The notes beneath the pieces are model-generated. The model did no database searches. It worked only from the letters and a program-made list of their open reading frames with translations, and was not told where the DNA came from. Positions 1-11,800 of a stretch of DNA of 64,000 bases are shown here, in pieces. Location of the stretch: assembly GCA_008330645.1 (NCBI GenBank), contig VLTN01000041.1, positions 248,001-312,000 of the forward strand, in the 5' to 3' direction. The stretch comes from Cafeteria roenbergensis (taxonomy: Eukaryota > Sar > Bigyra > Bicosoecida > Cafeteriaceae). Position 1 is the stretch's first letter; the number at the start of each line of letters is the position of its first letter. A program made the position numbers and the translations under genes.

Positions 1-323
1 GCGTCGTGCAGGCGACGCTTGCGAGCATGGCGGAGGAGCAGGCCCAGCTCGCGGGCAACGGGGTCGAGGATTACGAGACGTTCGAAGAGGCTCTGGCGAG
101 GACAACCGCGGAGGCGGAGGCGGAGGCTCAAGCGGAGGCGGAGGCAGCGCTGAGGGGGGCAGCCAGTGGGGAGGAGGCGGGGGAGGCGGCGGCCATGGCC
201 GGGGACCCCGCCGACGGCGAGACCTTTGAGGAGGCCCTGGCGAGAGCCGCCGCGGAGGCGGAGGCGGGGGAGGAAGAGGCAGAATCGGAGGGGGCCGATG
301 CAGACTCCTCAGGTCGGGCTTAG
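1..323 (+). CDS. 3' end of an acidic Glu/Ala-rich protein (partial)
   Basis: Only the C-terminal end of this gene is in the window, and the product is not recognised. The frame is open from the window edge to a TAG stop at 321-323. The visible protein is about 100 residues, nearly all Glu, Ala and Gly. It carries two copies of ETFEEALAR, each followed by an (A/E)n stretch, which suggests a repeated, probably helical acidic unit. The bases GTGCAG at 6-11 match the GCAG acceptor used by other genes here, so the last exon may begin at base 12 in phase 0. The ATG at 27-29 could instead be a start, but an upstream continuation is more likely because the repeat already starts close to the edge. Confidence 0.5.
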   Translation, partial: VVQATLASMAEEQAQLAGNGVEDYETFEEALARTTAEAEAEAQAEAEAALRGAASGEEAGEAAAMAGDPADGETFEEALARAAAEAEAGEEEAESEGADADSSGRA

Positions 324-658
324 GTGGCACATCATGTCGTCGGCTCGTGGTATGGCTTGAGGCCCAGCTGCCGTGTTGCACGTTGACCGCGGCTCTGTGC
401 GCGCCGTGATTCGCAGCGGGGGCCTTTGCCCCGCCCGCGGCCAGCTGCTGGCTGCGCCAGTTGTAGCGCTGGCGCCTGCAAGCATTCTGTGTGTTGTGAG
501 AGCCGACCCCTAGAGGGGTTCGAACTAGATGTTGCGAGCGCAAACCGGGCGCATGGCTCTGCAGGGCTGATTTTTCGTTGCACGCCGGGAGGCCAGAGCG
601 CCAACGAGAGGCACCCGCCCTTCGTAACACAGGCTGGTCGGGCTAATTCAGCTGCCCG
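324..658. other. Intergenic spacer with small hairpin
   Basis: This 335-bp spacer holds no supported gene. A short inverted repeat (ACCCC/GGGGT around TAGA, about 507-520) precedes a TTCGAA palindrome. It probably contains the promoter of the gene starting at 659, but no core promoter element is recognised. Confidence 0.4.
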
Positions 659-3600
659 ATGGACCCCAGTCCGCCCGCTGCGTGGCAGGCAAAAGTTGCA
701 CAGCTGGAGGCCGACGCTCTGGCTGCCGCGTCGTGCGGCGCAGCCAGCCTTGCGGAACTCTGGGACCGCACGGCCGCCAGGCTCGCCGATTCCCACCCGC
801 GCGTGGTCGAGGTGAGTTGCCGTTGTGTGGCGCGCGCAGCTCAAGGTTTAGGCCCGAGGCAGATGCAACAGGACACGGAAAGCCGGTGGTGCAGCTCGGC
901 GCTACCGAGCGCGTGCGAGCCGCATCCCACAGCCTCCCCCTGGTCCAGCAAGCCCCCCTGTGTGCCGTGCAGAATGCAACTGCGTTGTTTGCCACGCTGG
1001 CTCTTCGGACGCGACCCGAGGACCTGCCCCTGGCGACCGCCAAGGCCGTCGCACTTGATCGTGCGAGTTTGAAGAAACTCCTGCAGCCGGGGCGTCGCCC
1101 AGGCCCACAGCTTGTGAATTGCTTGACAGGACTTGCTGCCACATGGGCGGGCTTGGCCGCGGCCGAGCCGGGGACCACGGGCCCCGCTGTTGCGGCGGTT
1201 GTGACTGCCGCAGCCAAGGACAAGACCTGGGCGCCCTTCCGCGCCGGCCAGCCCTCGCCCCGCGCTGCCCTGCTAGCTGCGGCCCTGCTTGCGGATGCCT
1301 TCATGGACCTTCGCGACGCGGCGTCGCCCCGGGGCTACGCTACGGCCTCTGCTGCGGCTGCTGCAGTTGCAGACTCGGCTGCGACACGGAGCGCGGAGCC
1401 GACAGCCACGGGACTGCTGCGCGACGTCGAACCGCACACCCTCAGCGCGCTTCAGGGCCACCGGCGAGACTCCGTCTCCGCGGCGCTTGCAGTGGCGTGC
1501 TCGTGGGTGGCGCGTGGACCGGGGGAGCGACTGGCGGGCGCGGCTGGCGCGAGTGCTTGTGCCGCAGCTGCGGCGGCTCTCGGGGCGCCGGAGGACCAGT
1601 GGAGGGACGCGATGATGTCTTCCACTGCTGCAGTGCTCGCCTGGTCTTCGCTCTTTGGCATGCTGTTCCCCGGAGCAACGGTGGCTCAGGACGCCACTGA
1701 CGCTCCGGCCCGCGATTGCGACCCCGGCACGGACACGGTAGCCCGCGCAGCGGCGGCGGCCGGTAGCGATGAAGTTCTGCCGCCAGAGCACCCGGACCCA
1801 GCGTCTGGAGCGCTCCCGGGACCGTCCGCGCCCGCACCCGCTCCAGCGATGGCGATTGGCCTAGCCGCTGCAAGAGCCGCCGTCCCGTCAGCGTTCTCCG
1901 ACTCAACAGCGCTGCAGGCGGTCGCAGCGTCTGCCTCTGAAGCCTTGCTCTCGCTGGCTCGCTCGCTGCGGCCCCCTGAAGCGGCGGCAGCGGACGACGC
2001 GCGCGTCAGGCCTGCCGATATGTGCTCTGCTGCTCAGCGAGCCGCCGCAGCGACCTGGCCGGCGCTGGACCCCGAGGGCTGGGAGGCCGCGGTTGCAGCC
2101 GCTCTGGCCCCGTGCCTCGAGCCAAGCGCAGCTGCCTCAGGCGAGCCGCGACTGGGGCGCTCCCTGTCGGCCGGAGAGCCCGTGCGGCCCTTCCTGAAGC
2201 GACACAGCGGGTCGCGAGCCAGCTCCCGGATCGACCCAGCGGGGCGAGGGCTGCGCCGGGCAGGGTCCGAAAGCGTGAGCCCAGGGCGCCGCCGTGCAAC
2301 AGGCGGGCAGCTCTCGCCGCGGCGCTCCGCGCCAGGCATCTCAGCGGGCGGTCGAGCGCCGACCGTCGCTGGCGCGGGGAGTGCGCCAGCTTTGCCGTCG
2401 TCGCCTGGCCGCGCACGCCGCGTGGGGGCAGCTCGAGGTCGGGAAATCTCCGGTCGCGGGGTCTCGGCGGCGGAGAGCGGCTCCGCTGCCCGTGCAACGC
2501 GAGGGACCGGCAGCGACGACGACGATGATGACGGCGAGGATGGCGGCGACGACGACAGCGCCTCCCTGTGCGTGCCAGCGTCCCTCGACGACGTGCCCGA
2601 CGTCCTCGAGGTCGCCCAGGCTGCCCCGTTCGGGAGCACCGCTCACCGGCGCGTCTCCCGGCACGGCTCCCGCCCCTCAACGGCGGGCGTCGTTCGCCCG
2701 TCGACGTTCAACGCCTTCTCCAAGGCCATGAACGCCGTCACCATGGCCTGGCTAGCCTCGGCGCCAGTGCCCCCCGAGGCCAGGGCAGAGGCTGCGGCTC
2801 GGGGCGGTGAATGCCTCCAGGCCGGAACAGGAGACGCCGCGCCCGGCCTCGCAGCCGAGGCGGCCGCAGCCGTTGCAGCAGGCTCGGTTGGCGGGGGGTC
2901 GGCGGGGACCGGAGGGTTGAGCGAGAGGCGCCACTGGGCCGGCTCGCTCGCGGGCAAGCCCCTCGTCGCCCTCGGCACCGCAGGCTGCGCCGCGCTCGAG
3001 GTGGTTCGCAGCTACACCCGCCTTGTCCCGATCAAGGCGGATCGCCGGGCGGCCATGGCTGCCGCCATTGCGCTCCTCCGGTCGCCCACGGCCCTGCTCC
3101 CGGATCAGCTGCGCCTGCTCGCCGACGACTGCTTGGCCGCTATGAGCGACACGGACGAGCCGTTTGACGCGCTTGCGGGATTCTGCCTCGACGCGCTTGC
3201 GTCTCGCGCGGGCGTGCCCTTCGTGCTGGCCAGGGCAGCCGCTGCACTTCACCCGCCCAACTCCACCGTGATGAGCGCGGGAGCGCACACGGTGCGCGTG
3301 GAGGAGGATGTTGTGTACATGCACGCGATGGCCACGCCTCCGCTCGCGCCTGGTGCGTCGCTGGACGACGCACCGCCTGACGGACAGGCTGGCGTCGCCT
3401 TCTCGGGGCGGCTGGTGAGGGGCAAGCCGTTGCCGCCGCAGCTGCAGGTTCGGCTGCTCGGCTGGATCGCGATGGCGTTGGCCCGCACCGAGCAGCGCCA
3501 AGTGAGCGACGGTCTCACGCTTTGCATCGCCCGCGCTGCCGTAGCGAGCCTGGAGGACAGAAGCGAGGCAGTTCGCGACGCCGCTGCCGTGGCGCTTGGC

Positions 3601-5415
3601 GAGACGCTGGAGCTACTGCGCAGCAAGGAGGCGCTCCGGGGGCTGATGGACGGCGTGGATCTCCTCAAGGCCTCGCGCCTTGCTGCGACTGGCTTGGGGG
3701 CGGCCATGCGGTCCGGCCATCGTCGCGGGACTTCGGCGGCGCACGTCAGCGCTGGGCCGGTGTGGGGCGCGCCTCCAAGCTCGCGCCAGCCCCGCGTGCC
3801 CTCGCTGCGCAGGCTGTGCGAGCGCCACCTGCAGGCCATGGTCATCACCGATGCCTGGTCCCTCGCCGAGGACGATGTCGCAGCGGCAGCGGAGGCCGCC
3901 GAGGCCGCGGAGGCCGCCGAGGCCGCCGAGGCCGCGGGGGCTGGGAGCAAGGCTGGAGCGGGCGGCGCTGCAGCCGCCGCGGCGCGGGCTGGATGCGTCG
4001 GCAGCAGCGCCTCGCCAGGGCCCTCCAGAAAATTGACTGCCAGGCTCCGCTCCGCGGATACGATCTTGCGCGCAACAATATCCACTGGGGGCTCGTCACC
4101 AGCGATCCGGCGCGCGACAGCGGGAGCCAGAGCGAGGCAGCGCGGGCGGCCCCGGCCGACTGCAGCGGCTGGAACCTCAAGGCCGGTCTCCCCGCCTTCA
4201 CCACCGCGGGCAGGCGCCCCAAGCTCTGCCTCTGCCAAGTCCCCTCGCGCATCGTCCCCGGCAGCCAGCAGGGGGGCTTCGACTGCCAACACGAGCTCAG
4301 GCCCGCTGGGCCAGCCGGACGGCGAGTCCCTCTCCAACGCGCTGGAGCTGCTCGCCATTGCGTCGGACTTGCAGTCCTACCGTCTCAGCATCACCTGCCT
4401 CGTGTACCTCAAGGCTCACTCGCGCGCGCTGGCCTGCTCCGGCCTGCTGCGCTCCTGCCCCGCTGCTGCCACGGACCTGCTCAAGCTCTACCGCATCCCG
4501 TCGAAGCGGTCGCAGGCGTCCTTTCGCGACGTCCGCTCCGGTATGCGCAACCTTTCGGCCCACAGGCTCACCCCCCAGAGTTTCACGCGCACCCTCTCCG
4601 CTACGTGGGCGGTGCGCGTCGCCCACCCTCGCCTCCTGGCCTACTTCATGCGCTTTCGGCGGGAAGCCGTCCCCGAGCTCTACGCAGCCATCAACGCCCA
4701 CTTCCCGGCGGCCGCGGACTGCGACATGGAGCCAGTTCTCCCCGGTAACGTCATGACCTCGGCGGCGGGGGATGCGCCGGCCGCTGCGCCGGCAGCCAGC
4801 AGCCTCTCGCCTCGCCACTCGTCTGCGGGCGCGGTTCGGCCGGTGTCCCCGCGGAAGCAGGTCCCCCCGGCAGCCTTCGATGCGAGCAGCGTGCCCGCAG
4901 ACTTCATGGCGCGCGTGCTCGGGCTCCCAGACGAGGGCGAGCGGGCGGCGGCAGCGAAGCGCTCGCGCGCGTCGGCCTCCTCGCCGGCCCGCCGGGCAAC
5001 CGCCCGCTCGCCTGGGCGGCGCAGCCACCTTGGCTCGCCCGCGCTGAGGCAACCTGGCCAGACGGACGCGGGCGGAGAGCCGGACTCCCAGCCAGGCGCC
5101 GCGGCAAGCGCACCCGGAGACGCCGCTGCGACGGCTGAGCAGGCAAGCAAGCCGCTCGCCCCAGAGGAAGCACTCGCGCTGCTGGCGTGGTGGGGGCGCT
5201 CGCTTGAGGCGGCGGCAAGGGACGGCGCGCCCCCGGCCGTGAGCGGCGCGGCCCTCTCGCGCCTGGCGTCCGCGGTGGACGTCAGCAAGTGCTCTGTCGC
5301 GTGCCTCGCGTGGGCTCGGCGCACCAGCCCTCGCGTCTTCGCCAAGCTCGACGCCGCGGCCGTGTTCGACGTGCTCAGCGGCTCGGCGCGCTCGGATCCA
5401 AGCAGCACGGCTTGA
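659..5415 (+). CDS. Large uncharacterised protein with a HEAT/ARM-like segment (2 exons)
   Basis: The family is not recognised. The ATG at 659 begins a 51-codon exon (659-811) ending GAG|GTGAGT. The next exon starts at 895 after GTGCAG and runs open to a TGA at 5413-5415, giving about 1557 aa. The junction is in phase 0 and joins SHPRVVE to LGATERVRA. Around residues 930-960 a stretch with D-R-S-x-A-V-R-D-A-A-A-x-A-L-G has the look of a HEAT/ARM repeat helix pair. Residues about 1196-1320 are the most protein-like tail, rich in Leu, Tyr and Phe, and may be a conserved helical domain. The rest is Ser/Pro/Ala/Arg low complexity, with an Asp run near 2515-2560 and a (GCCGAGGCC)n-type EAA repeat at about 3890-3938. 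It may be a scaffold; that role is inference only. Confidence 0.7.
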
Positions 5416-5710
5416 GCGCACCGCCTCGCCCACCTCCACGCTCCCGCTGCAGCATCGCGCCCGTCGCCCTGCCCGGCCGGCCGTTCCAAGAGACCGAGCA
5501 GCCCCAGGGGGCGCTTGCGAATGCGGCTGCGTCCGGGTCAAAGAGTGCATCGCTGTTCGCCAATATGTGTGGGGACTGCACTTCGGCGGCGTTGCGACTT
5601 GCGTTTGCAATGACCAATTGCCCAATTTTCGTCACTCGTCGTGCACGCGCGAGAGCGCGCGCGCGCGATCTGCGACTCCCGATCCCAGAAAACGGGAGAC
5701 AGGCAGAAGC

Positions 5711-8503
5711 TCACTCCGACCAGGGTGTGGGGGAGTCTACGCGTCGGAACTCCAGCACGGTTGGGCCGCCGGCCAGCACCCTCGCCAGGCTGGGTGCGGA
5801 GGGCGGCGCACCCCGGCCCTCGCAGGCAGCAGCAGGGGCGTTGCCGCAGCCGCACACGCAGCCAAGAAGCGCGCTCTGGTTGACGAGGGGCTGCGGCAGC
5901 GCGACACCGTTCACGGTGGCGCCCGAGGCGTAGACGGCGCCTCCGCTCACGTCGGAGTCCCACTGGACCCGAAGCACGTCCACGTTGGCCCCATCGCGCT
6001 CGCACAAGGCAGGCGCGCCCGCCGCGCACGCGTGCTCCGCAGACTCGTAGCCAAAGAGCAGGGCAGCCTCGGCAGGCGGGAGAGACAGCGTGAGCGTCTG
6101 GAACGCGGGGGAGCCGAGCACGAAGGTGGGCGACCCAGCCAGCGGGTAGATTCCCATGTTTGCGAGGACTTGCCATGCGGACATGGTCCCAAAGTCGTCG
6201 TTGCCAGGGAGGCCGTCGCCGTCGGGGCCGTACGCAAGCTGCGCCATCGCGCGAGTCCAGAACTGAGTCTTGGCTGCGAACTGAGGCCCTGCAAAGACGA
6301 ACTGCCACGGGTTGAGCAGGCTTGGCTCGTTGCCCGCCCAGTACCAGGGGTTGGGGAGCCAGGAGCGCTCGCCGCCCAGCGGCCACGAGAGGCTGTTGTT
6401 CATGTACAGCTCCAGCTGCGAGGCGAAGACGTCGGCGGACGGGAACGCGCCGATGAGGTCCTCGGGCGCGCCCGGAACGAACCACCGGTAGTTCCAGCCG
6501 TCGCCCTCCACGTAGTGGGTTTCGAGGGGGTAGGGCAGCGTCAGGTCCGACGGGCAGGAGAACTGCCCGGCGGCGTTGCGAGGACACGCGAAGGGGCCCA
6601 CCTCCCCTGCGGGGATAGTGAGCACGTTTCGCCAGTTGCCGCTGCGCTTGGCGGCCGCGTCCCCGGCCGGAGAGCCGGCCGCGCGAGCGAGGCGCGCAGC
6701 CACGGCATCGTCAAACGCGAAAGCGAGCGTGGAGCTGGAGCCGCGCTGGTTCTCTTCGCTGGAGACCCACCCGAGCGAGCCGTAGGTGGAGCCTGCGGCC
6801 TGGGAGTCGACGGTGTTGATGGCCACGTTGAGCACCGAGGAGGCGTCCACTCCGCCTGTGCCACGCAGCACCGCGTCCGCCATAACGACCACGCCGTGGG
6901 AGGCGATCATGCAGCCGGTGTAGACGTTGGCCAGCGGCCAGCGGGGCAGCTTCCCGCCGTCGGCGGTCATCCTCACCAGCGAGTTGGTCACGTCACGGGC
7001 GGCGGAGGGCGCCACCAGGGTCAGCCACGCGGACTGTGAGCGGTGAATGTCCCACAGGGACATGTCGGTGCGGTACCGGGACCCCGCCGCGCCCCCCCAC
7101 TGCCGCACGTCGCCGGCGAAGGACGCATATCGGCCGTCCGACTCGCTGAAGATGGAAGGCGCAAGCATGGAGCGGTAGAGCCCTGAGTAGAGCTCGCGGC
7201 GCTGCTGGGCCTGCCAGTCGCCCAGCGGCCGCGCCGCCCGGCCTCGCGGCTTGCCATGCGAGGCGAGGGCGGCCCGGGCAGTAGCGCGGCCAGCGCGCCA
7301 GTCCAGGTCCTCCTCCGCCGACACCACGCGCCTGTGAGAGGCAGCGCCTCCATCGGTGGCATGCGAGGACGCAGCCGCAGCAGCGGCCGCGATGGTCGAC
7401 GCGGTGGCGCCGGCGCTGTCGCCGCGCAGGGCCTTGCCGGCGGTCCCTCCCGGGACGTGCACGGCGGGCGCTGCGGCCCCCACGCTGAGCCTGCTGAGCT
7501 GCGCCTCCCACTCTGCCTGGCTCTGCTGCTTGGCCGCTTCGAAGCTGGACACGGCAGCTTGCTCTGCCGCGACGTTGGCCTGGGCGTTGGCAACGGACAC
7601 GAAGGAGATGCCTGCGCGCACCACGAATCCAGAGCCCGACGCCGTGTGGAGCACGGCCCCGGCAGAGCCGGACGAGGTGTTGAAGCTCGGCCGAAGCGAG
7701 AGCGCCGACTTGGCGAGGTGGCCCGCGGACCAGAGGGAGAGGGACACGTTGCTGGAGGGCGCTTGCGCAGTGGTCGCCAGCGGCGACACCGTCAGCGAGA
7801 AATAGATGCGGACGCCGCCGCCATGCTGGGAGCGACCCGAGAGCGAGCCGTGCATCAACACGGAGCCAGAGAGCTCAGCCGCCCACGCTGACGCGGGGTT
7901 CCAGGCGTCCTGGACGGGACTGGCGGTCAGCTCCGCGAAGCGGCACGCGTCTGTGATGTTCTCGCTGATACAGTGGCAGACGTCGACCACGAGCGAGCAG
8001 CTGCCGCTGCTGGGGTCGCAGGTGTACTGGTGCACGCCAGAGAAAGGGCCAGTCGCAGTCACCTCGGCCTGCACGCCAGAATCGAGCAGGGTCGCAGCGT
8101 AGTACCCCGGCTGCGCGACCTCCTGGTCGTGGGAGAACCTGGAGCGGTAGCTGCGTGCGTTCGCGACGGCCTCGTCCACCGTCATGTTCGTCGCCATCAC
8201 GCCAACGTTGCCGTAGTCCCCGACGCCCGCACCCACAAAGTGCGTGTGGCTGAATGCGCGGATGTGCGTGTCACTGTCGTAGTACCCGCCGTAGTGGTCA
8301 AACGGGGGAAAGTCAACGCCGAAACCGAGACCGGTATCCGGTCCCAAGCGCATCGAGCCGAAGGGAACCTGGGCGCCCGGGTTGAGCTCGCCAATGGCGA
8401 AGCCGAATCCGCCGGTCCCGATCCGCGTGTCAACGATGTCGGTGAGGGGGCCGGCACGGGCGGCGGCGGCGATTGCCGCAAGCGCGGCGACCAGTCGAAG
8501 CAT
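5711..8503 (-). CDS. Secreted GH92 family alpha-mannosidase
   Basis: This is a single-exon gene of 930 aa. The ATG at 8503-8501 is followed by a clear signal peptide (MLRLVAALAAIAAAARAG), so the enzyme should enter the secretory pathway; the frame stays open upstream to 9607 but lacks this logic. GH92 enzymes are Ca2+-dependent exo-alpha-mannosidases that trim N-glycans or other mannans. Family hallmarks are visible: an N-terminal beta-sandwich region opening with DIVDTRIGTGG and PGAQVPFG, an (alpha/alpha)6 region containing RTDMSLWDIHRSQ, and, near residues 766-776, NDDFGTMSAW followed by GIYPLAGSP, the usual acidic signature of the family. Length fits GH92 (700-1000 aa), with an Ala/Ser-rich low-complexity insertion in the middle. 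The gene is convergent with the gene to the left and shares a 354-bp divergent spacer with the gene at 8858. Substrate specificity (alpha-1,2 or other) cannot be read from the sequence. Confidence 0.93.
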   Translation of the reverse strand: MLRLVAALAAIAAAARAGPLTDIVDTRIGTGGFGFAIGELNPGAQVPFGSMRLGPDTGLGFGVDFPPFDHYGGYYDSDTHIRAFSHTHFVGAGVGDYGNVGVMATNMTVDEAVANARSYRSRFSHDQEVAQPGYYAATLLDSGVQAEVTATGPFSGVHQYTCDPSSGSCSLVVDVCHCISENITDACRFAELTASPVQDAWNPASAWAAELSGSVLMHGSLSGRSQHGGGVRIYFSLTVSPLATTAQAPSSNVSLSLWSAGHLAKSALSLRPSFNTSSGSAGAVLHTASGSGFVVRAGISFVSVANAQANVAAEQAAVSSFEAAKQQSQAEWEAQLSRLSVGAAAPAVHVPGGTAGKALRGDSAGATASTIAAAAAAASSHATDGGAASHRRVVSAEEDLDWRAGRATARAALASHGKPRGRAARPLGDWQAQQRRELYSGLYRSMLAPSIFSESDGRYASFAGDVRQWGGAAGSRYRTDMSLWDIHRSQSAWLTLVAPSAARDVTNSLVRMTADGGKLPRWPLANVYTGCMIASHGVVVMADAVLRGTGGVDASSVLNVAINTVDSQAAGSTYGSLGWVSSEENQRGSSSTLAFAFDDAVAARLARAAGSPAGDAAAKRSGNWRNVLTIPAGEVGPFACPRNAAGQFSCPSDLTLPYPLETHYVEGDGWNYRWFVPGAPEDLIGAFPSADVFASQLELYMNNSLSWPLGGERSWLPNPWYWAGNEPSLLNPWQFVFAGPQFAAKTQFWTRAMAQLAYGPDGDGLPGNDDFGTMSAWQVLANMGIYPLAGSPTFVLGSPAFQTLTLSLPPAEAALLFGYESAEHACAAGAPALCERDGANVDVLRVQWDSDVSGGAVYASGATVNGVALPQPLVNQSALLGCVCGCGNAPAAACEGRGAPPSAPSLARVLAGGPTVLEFRRVDSPTPWSE

Positions 8504-8857
8504 GCTGGCGCGGCGCTTGGCGGGCGTTCTGCCGGAGAGCGAGGAGCGGCCTGCTGGCGACTCCACAGCGGAGCGAGCCCGGAAGAGCAGCGGGACGGCA
8601 AAGGCTGGCAGCCGGGCCGGATGCGGCTGCGCGGGTGCAGTTGCATCGCGCAGCCGTTCCCCAGCCCAGCCGCTGCGACGACGGGTTTTTGTTGAATGAG
8701 CCGGCTCTGCCGTGGGCGGGCTGCCACAACTTGCCCACTCAAACCGGGCTGAGACCCCCCGCATCGCATCCGCCCGGGCAGCAGGCCGGCAGGGGCCCGC
8801 TTGCGGGCAGGCATCGCCGACGCCGCATCGTTGCTGATACGGCGACCGCTGGCGCTC
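8504..8857. promoter_or_regulatory. Divergent promoter region
   Basis: This 354-bp spacer lies between the start of the GH92 gene (minus) and the start of the 2559-aa protein (plus), so it must carry both promoters and 5' leaders. No TATA box or other recognised element is seen. Confidence 0.5.
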
Positions 8858-11800
8858 ATGGCTGAGGGGCGGGCGCATTTCATGGCGGAGGCGCTGGCGC
8901 TGCTCGTGCGCGGCCCCTCGCCGGCGGAGGCCCCTGACGCGCCCCTCGCTGGCGCCACCCCGCTTCACCGCGCTGTTGCAGAGGCAGCAGTGTGCGTGGA
9001 TGCGGCGGCAAGCGCGCTTCGGAGCGCCGCTGGAGGCAAGCTGCTGCCGCCCGCTGCGCTTTGCGCCGCGCCGACCCCGGCTCTCGTGTGGGTGGCCGGG
9101 TTTGCTGTTCCGGCGGCCTTGGACCTGGCAGTGGCGGCGGTCCGAGGCGCTGCGGAGCACGCCGATGGCAGCGCCGCGGCCGGCACATCGGAACTCGCCG
9201 CCCGCGCGCGCACCATTGGCCAGCGAGCTCACGGACTGGCAGCAGAGTCGGCGGCTGCTGTCCACCTGTGGGACGTGGCGCGGGATCACGCCGCCAAGGC
9301 GGTGGGCGCGACTGCGGGCAGCGACGAGCAGCTCCGCGGCCAAGCGTGGGCCGCAGCGCTTCGCCCGGGCCCGACAGCTGGCCCGCGCGGCTTCGGCGTG
9401 CTCGGCTGGGTGGAGCGCGCTGCGGCGGCCGCGCGCCAGCACGGCCGCGCGCTGCTGGAAGCACCCGCAGGGGTGGAGACGCTCTCCGCCAGCGCAGCGG
9501 CGCACGCCTCGGACGCGCTGGGCGAGTTTGTGACGGACCTGCGCGTGCTCTCGGCATTCGCAAGCGGCCAACAGCAGCAGGCGACGGCCCAAGCAGCTGG
9601 GTCGCACCCCGCAATCTCCCAGTCCTCGTCGTCGTCCTCCTCCTCGTCGTCGTCCTCATCCTCATCCTCCTCGTCTTCCTCCTCCTCGAACTCCTCGTCC
9701 TCCTCCACTGCGCCGGGTGCGGCTGACGGGGCGGCGCCACCTCCGTCGACAAGGGAGGCGGCCGAAGCCTTGGGCAGGGCCCTCCGGCTCCCAGAGTCCC
9801 TCGAGCGGGAGGCATCGGAAGCTGCGTGGGGTCGAGAGCGCCGAGTTGCAGTGGCCTTGGCGCTGGAGTCCGGAGCCGGCCCCTGGCCGTCGCTGGACGA
9901 CGCGCCGCTGGGGGCGCTGGTGGCTGCATGCCGCACTGCAGGAGGGGCTGTCTTGATGGCTGGATGCGCGCCGGAGCCCGCGCACTCGCGCGACGTGGAC
10001 GTTCGGCGCTGCGAGGCGGCTGCAGAGCTCTGGGGCCAGGCCGGAGAGCCCGGCAGGGCATCCGCCGCCTGGCTTGCTGCCGCTGTGCTGTGCGCGATGC
10101 CGCCGGAGGAGGGGACCTCGCTCGCAACCGAGCTGCTTGCGCGGCCCACCGAGGCTGCGTTGATGAGGGCGGCCAGGCAGCTGACTGCCCTTGCGGCCGA
10201 GCCAGGCTCTCTCGGCGGCGCCGGCGCAGGAGGGTCCGCCGCCAAGGGCCTGGCCCGCCGCGTGACCAGGGCGGCTTCGGCTGCAGCCGTGAGCGCGGTG
10301 TGCAGCGGCGGCGGGCTTGCGGCCTTGGAGGGCAGTGCTGTCGGCCAGCTGGTGGCCAGCCGAGCAGAGGCCGCAATGCTGTGCTGCCGGCTCTGCGGGG
10401 CGCTGCAGCGGTGGGCGGCCGACACTGGTGCGCGGCTCCCTGGCGTTCGCGCGGTGCACGGCGCTCTGCCTGCCTTCGTGGCCCATCTGGACGACGCGGC
10501 CGCCCGCGAGGCCGCAGTCTCTGCAGAGCCGGACGGGGGCTGCCCGGGTGCGCTCGTGGGGCCCTGCGGTGGCGAGGTGTCGAAGGACGTCGTTCGGCAG
10601 TGGGCCGACGCGCTCGGGGTGCGGTCGATCGCGGCGGCGAGCAGCGGACCATGGACCCTCGAGGCTGCGGGCCCAGCGGCTGGTGGGGAAGCTATAGCGG
10701 CCGATGGCAGTGTGGAAGCTGCTGGCAGCACTCCTGCTGGGAAGCGGCAGCGTCCGCACGGCTGGCTTCCGCGAGCGGACCCTGCGGCTTCGGCTGGAGC
10801 TGCTGCCTCGGCGCCTTGGGGTGGGCTCGGCTGGCTCGCCCACGACGACGAGGTGGCAGCGATTGCGTCGGGGACCGGCAGCGACTCGGACAGCGCCAGG
10901 CCCGCAGACGTCGACGGCACCTTGTGGTGGCAGGAAGAGTTCGACGGCGAGGAGCTGCGCGGCGCCGAGTGCAGCCTCTGGCCGCCAACGCCCATCAGCG
11001 AGGTTCCCTGGAACGTCAGCGCATCGGGCACTGCCGGGACGGAGCCTGCCTCCACGGCTGTGCCTGCGTCGCTCGCGGCGCTGCTGTCAGGTGGAAAGCC
11101 TGCTCCGGTTGGCCGTGTCGGCCTTCGCCAGGCTGTCGCCGCTTGCCAGGCCGAGCTGCGAGACATCGTGCTCGCGGACGACCCACCAGGCATCGCGTGT
11201 CGCCTTGCGCTATCGCAGGTCGCAGCGGAGCGCGCCGGCGGGGAGGCTGGTGCGTCCGAAGGATCGACCTCGTCGCCGACAGCTGCCGACGTGGCAGCGG
11301 CAGCCGGTGGACGCCAGTCCTCTGCCACCGCTCACCTCTCGCAGACCAAGGCGGATGCGGCAGCAGAGGCCGAGCTGGAAGCCGTGTGCCTGGCCCTTGA
11401 TGAGCTTTGTGGGTGTCTCGAGGCGGCGGAGCGGGCGAGCCGCACGCTTCAGGCCGCCGAGGCGGGGCTGCACGACCCGGATGCCGCACGGCGCGAGGCC
11501 AGCGCCCGCTCGCTGGGGGTGGAGCCCGTGACGCCCGCAATGGTCGCCGACGCCGCCGCACTGGCCCGCGTGAGCACTCCGGCGCTGCTGCGCGTGCGAC
11601 AGTCGGGGCTTCGCAAAGTTGTGCGCGCGCTGCATGAGCACGCCGCCGGCTGGGCAGGCCAGGTGCGGCGCAGGGCAGTGGCCGTGATGGCCGCCCTGGC
11701 CAGCTGCGCTGACCAAGGCGCGGTGGATTGGCGCGACGTTGCAGCCGCCGGCATGGGAGCGCCGCTTCACGCCTGGGGCCGAGCCGGCGTGCTTGCCGCC

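Noticed and set aside
507-525. T-loop-like GGTTCGAA suggesting a tRNA
   Set aside because: No 5-bp T stem, acceptor stem or anticodon arm could be formed around it.
8504-9607. Upstream extension of the GH92 frame by 368 codons
   Set aside because: The signal peptide at 8503 marks the true start, and the extension overlaps the divergent gene.
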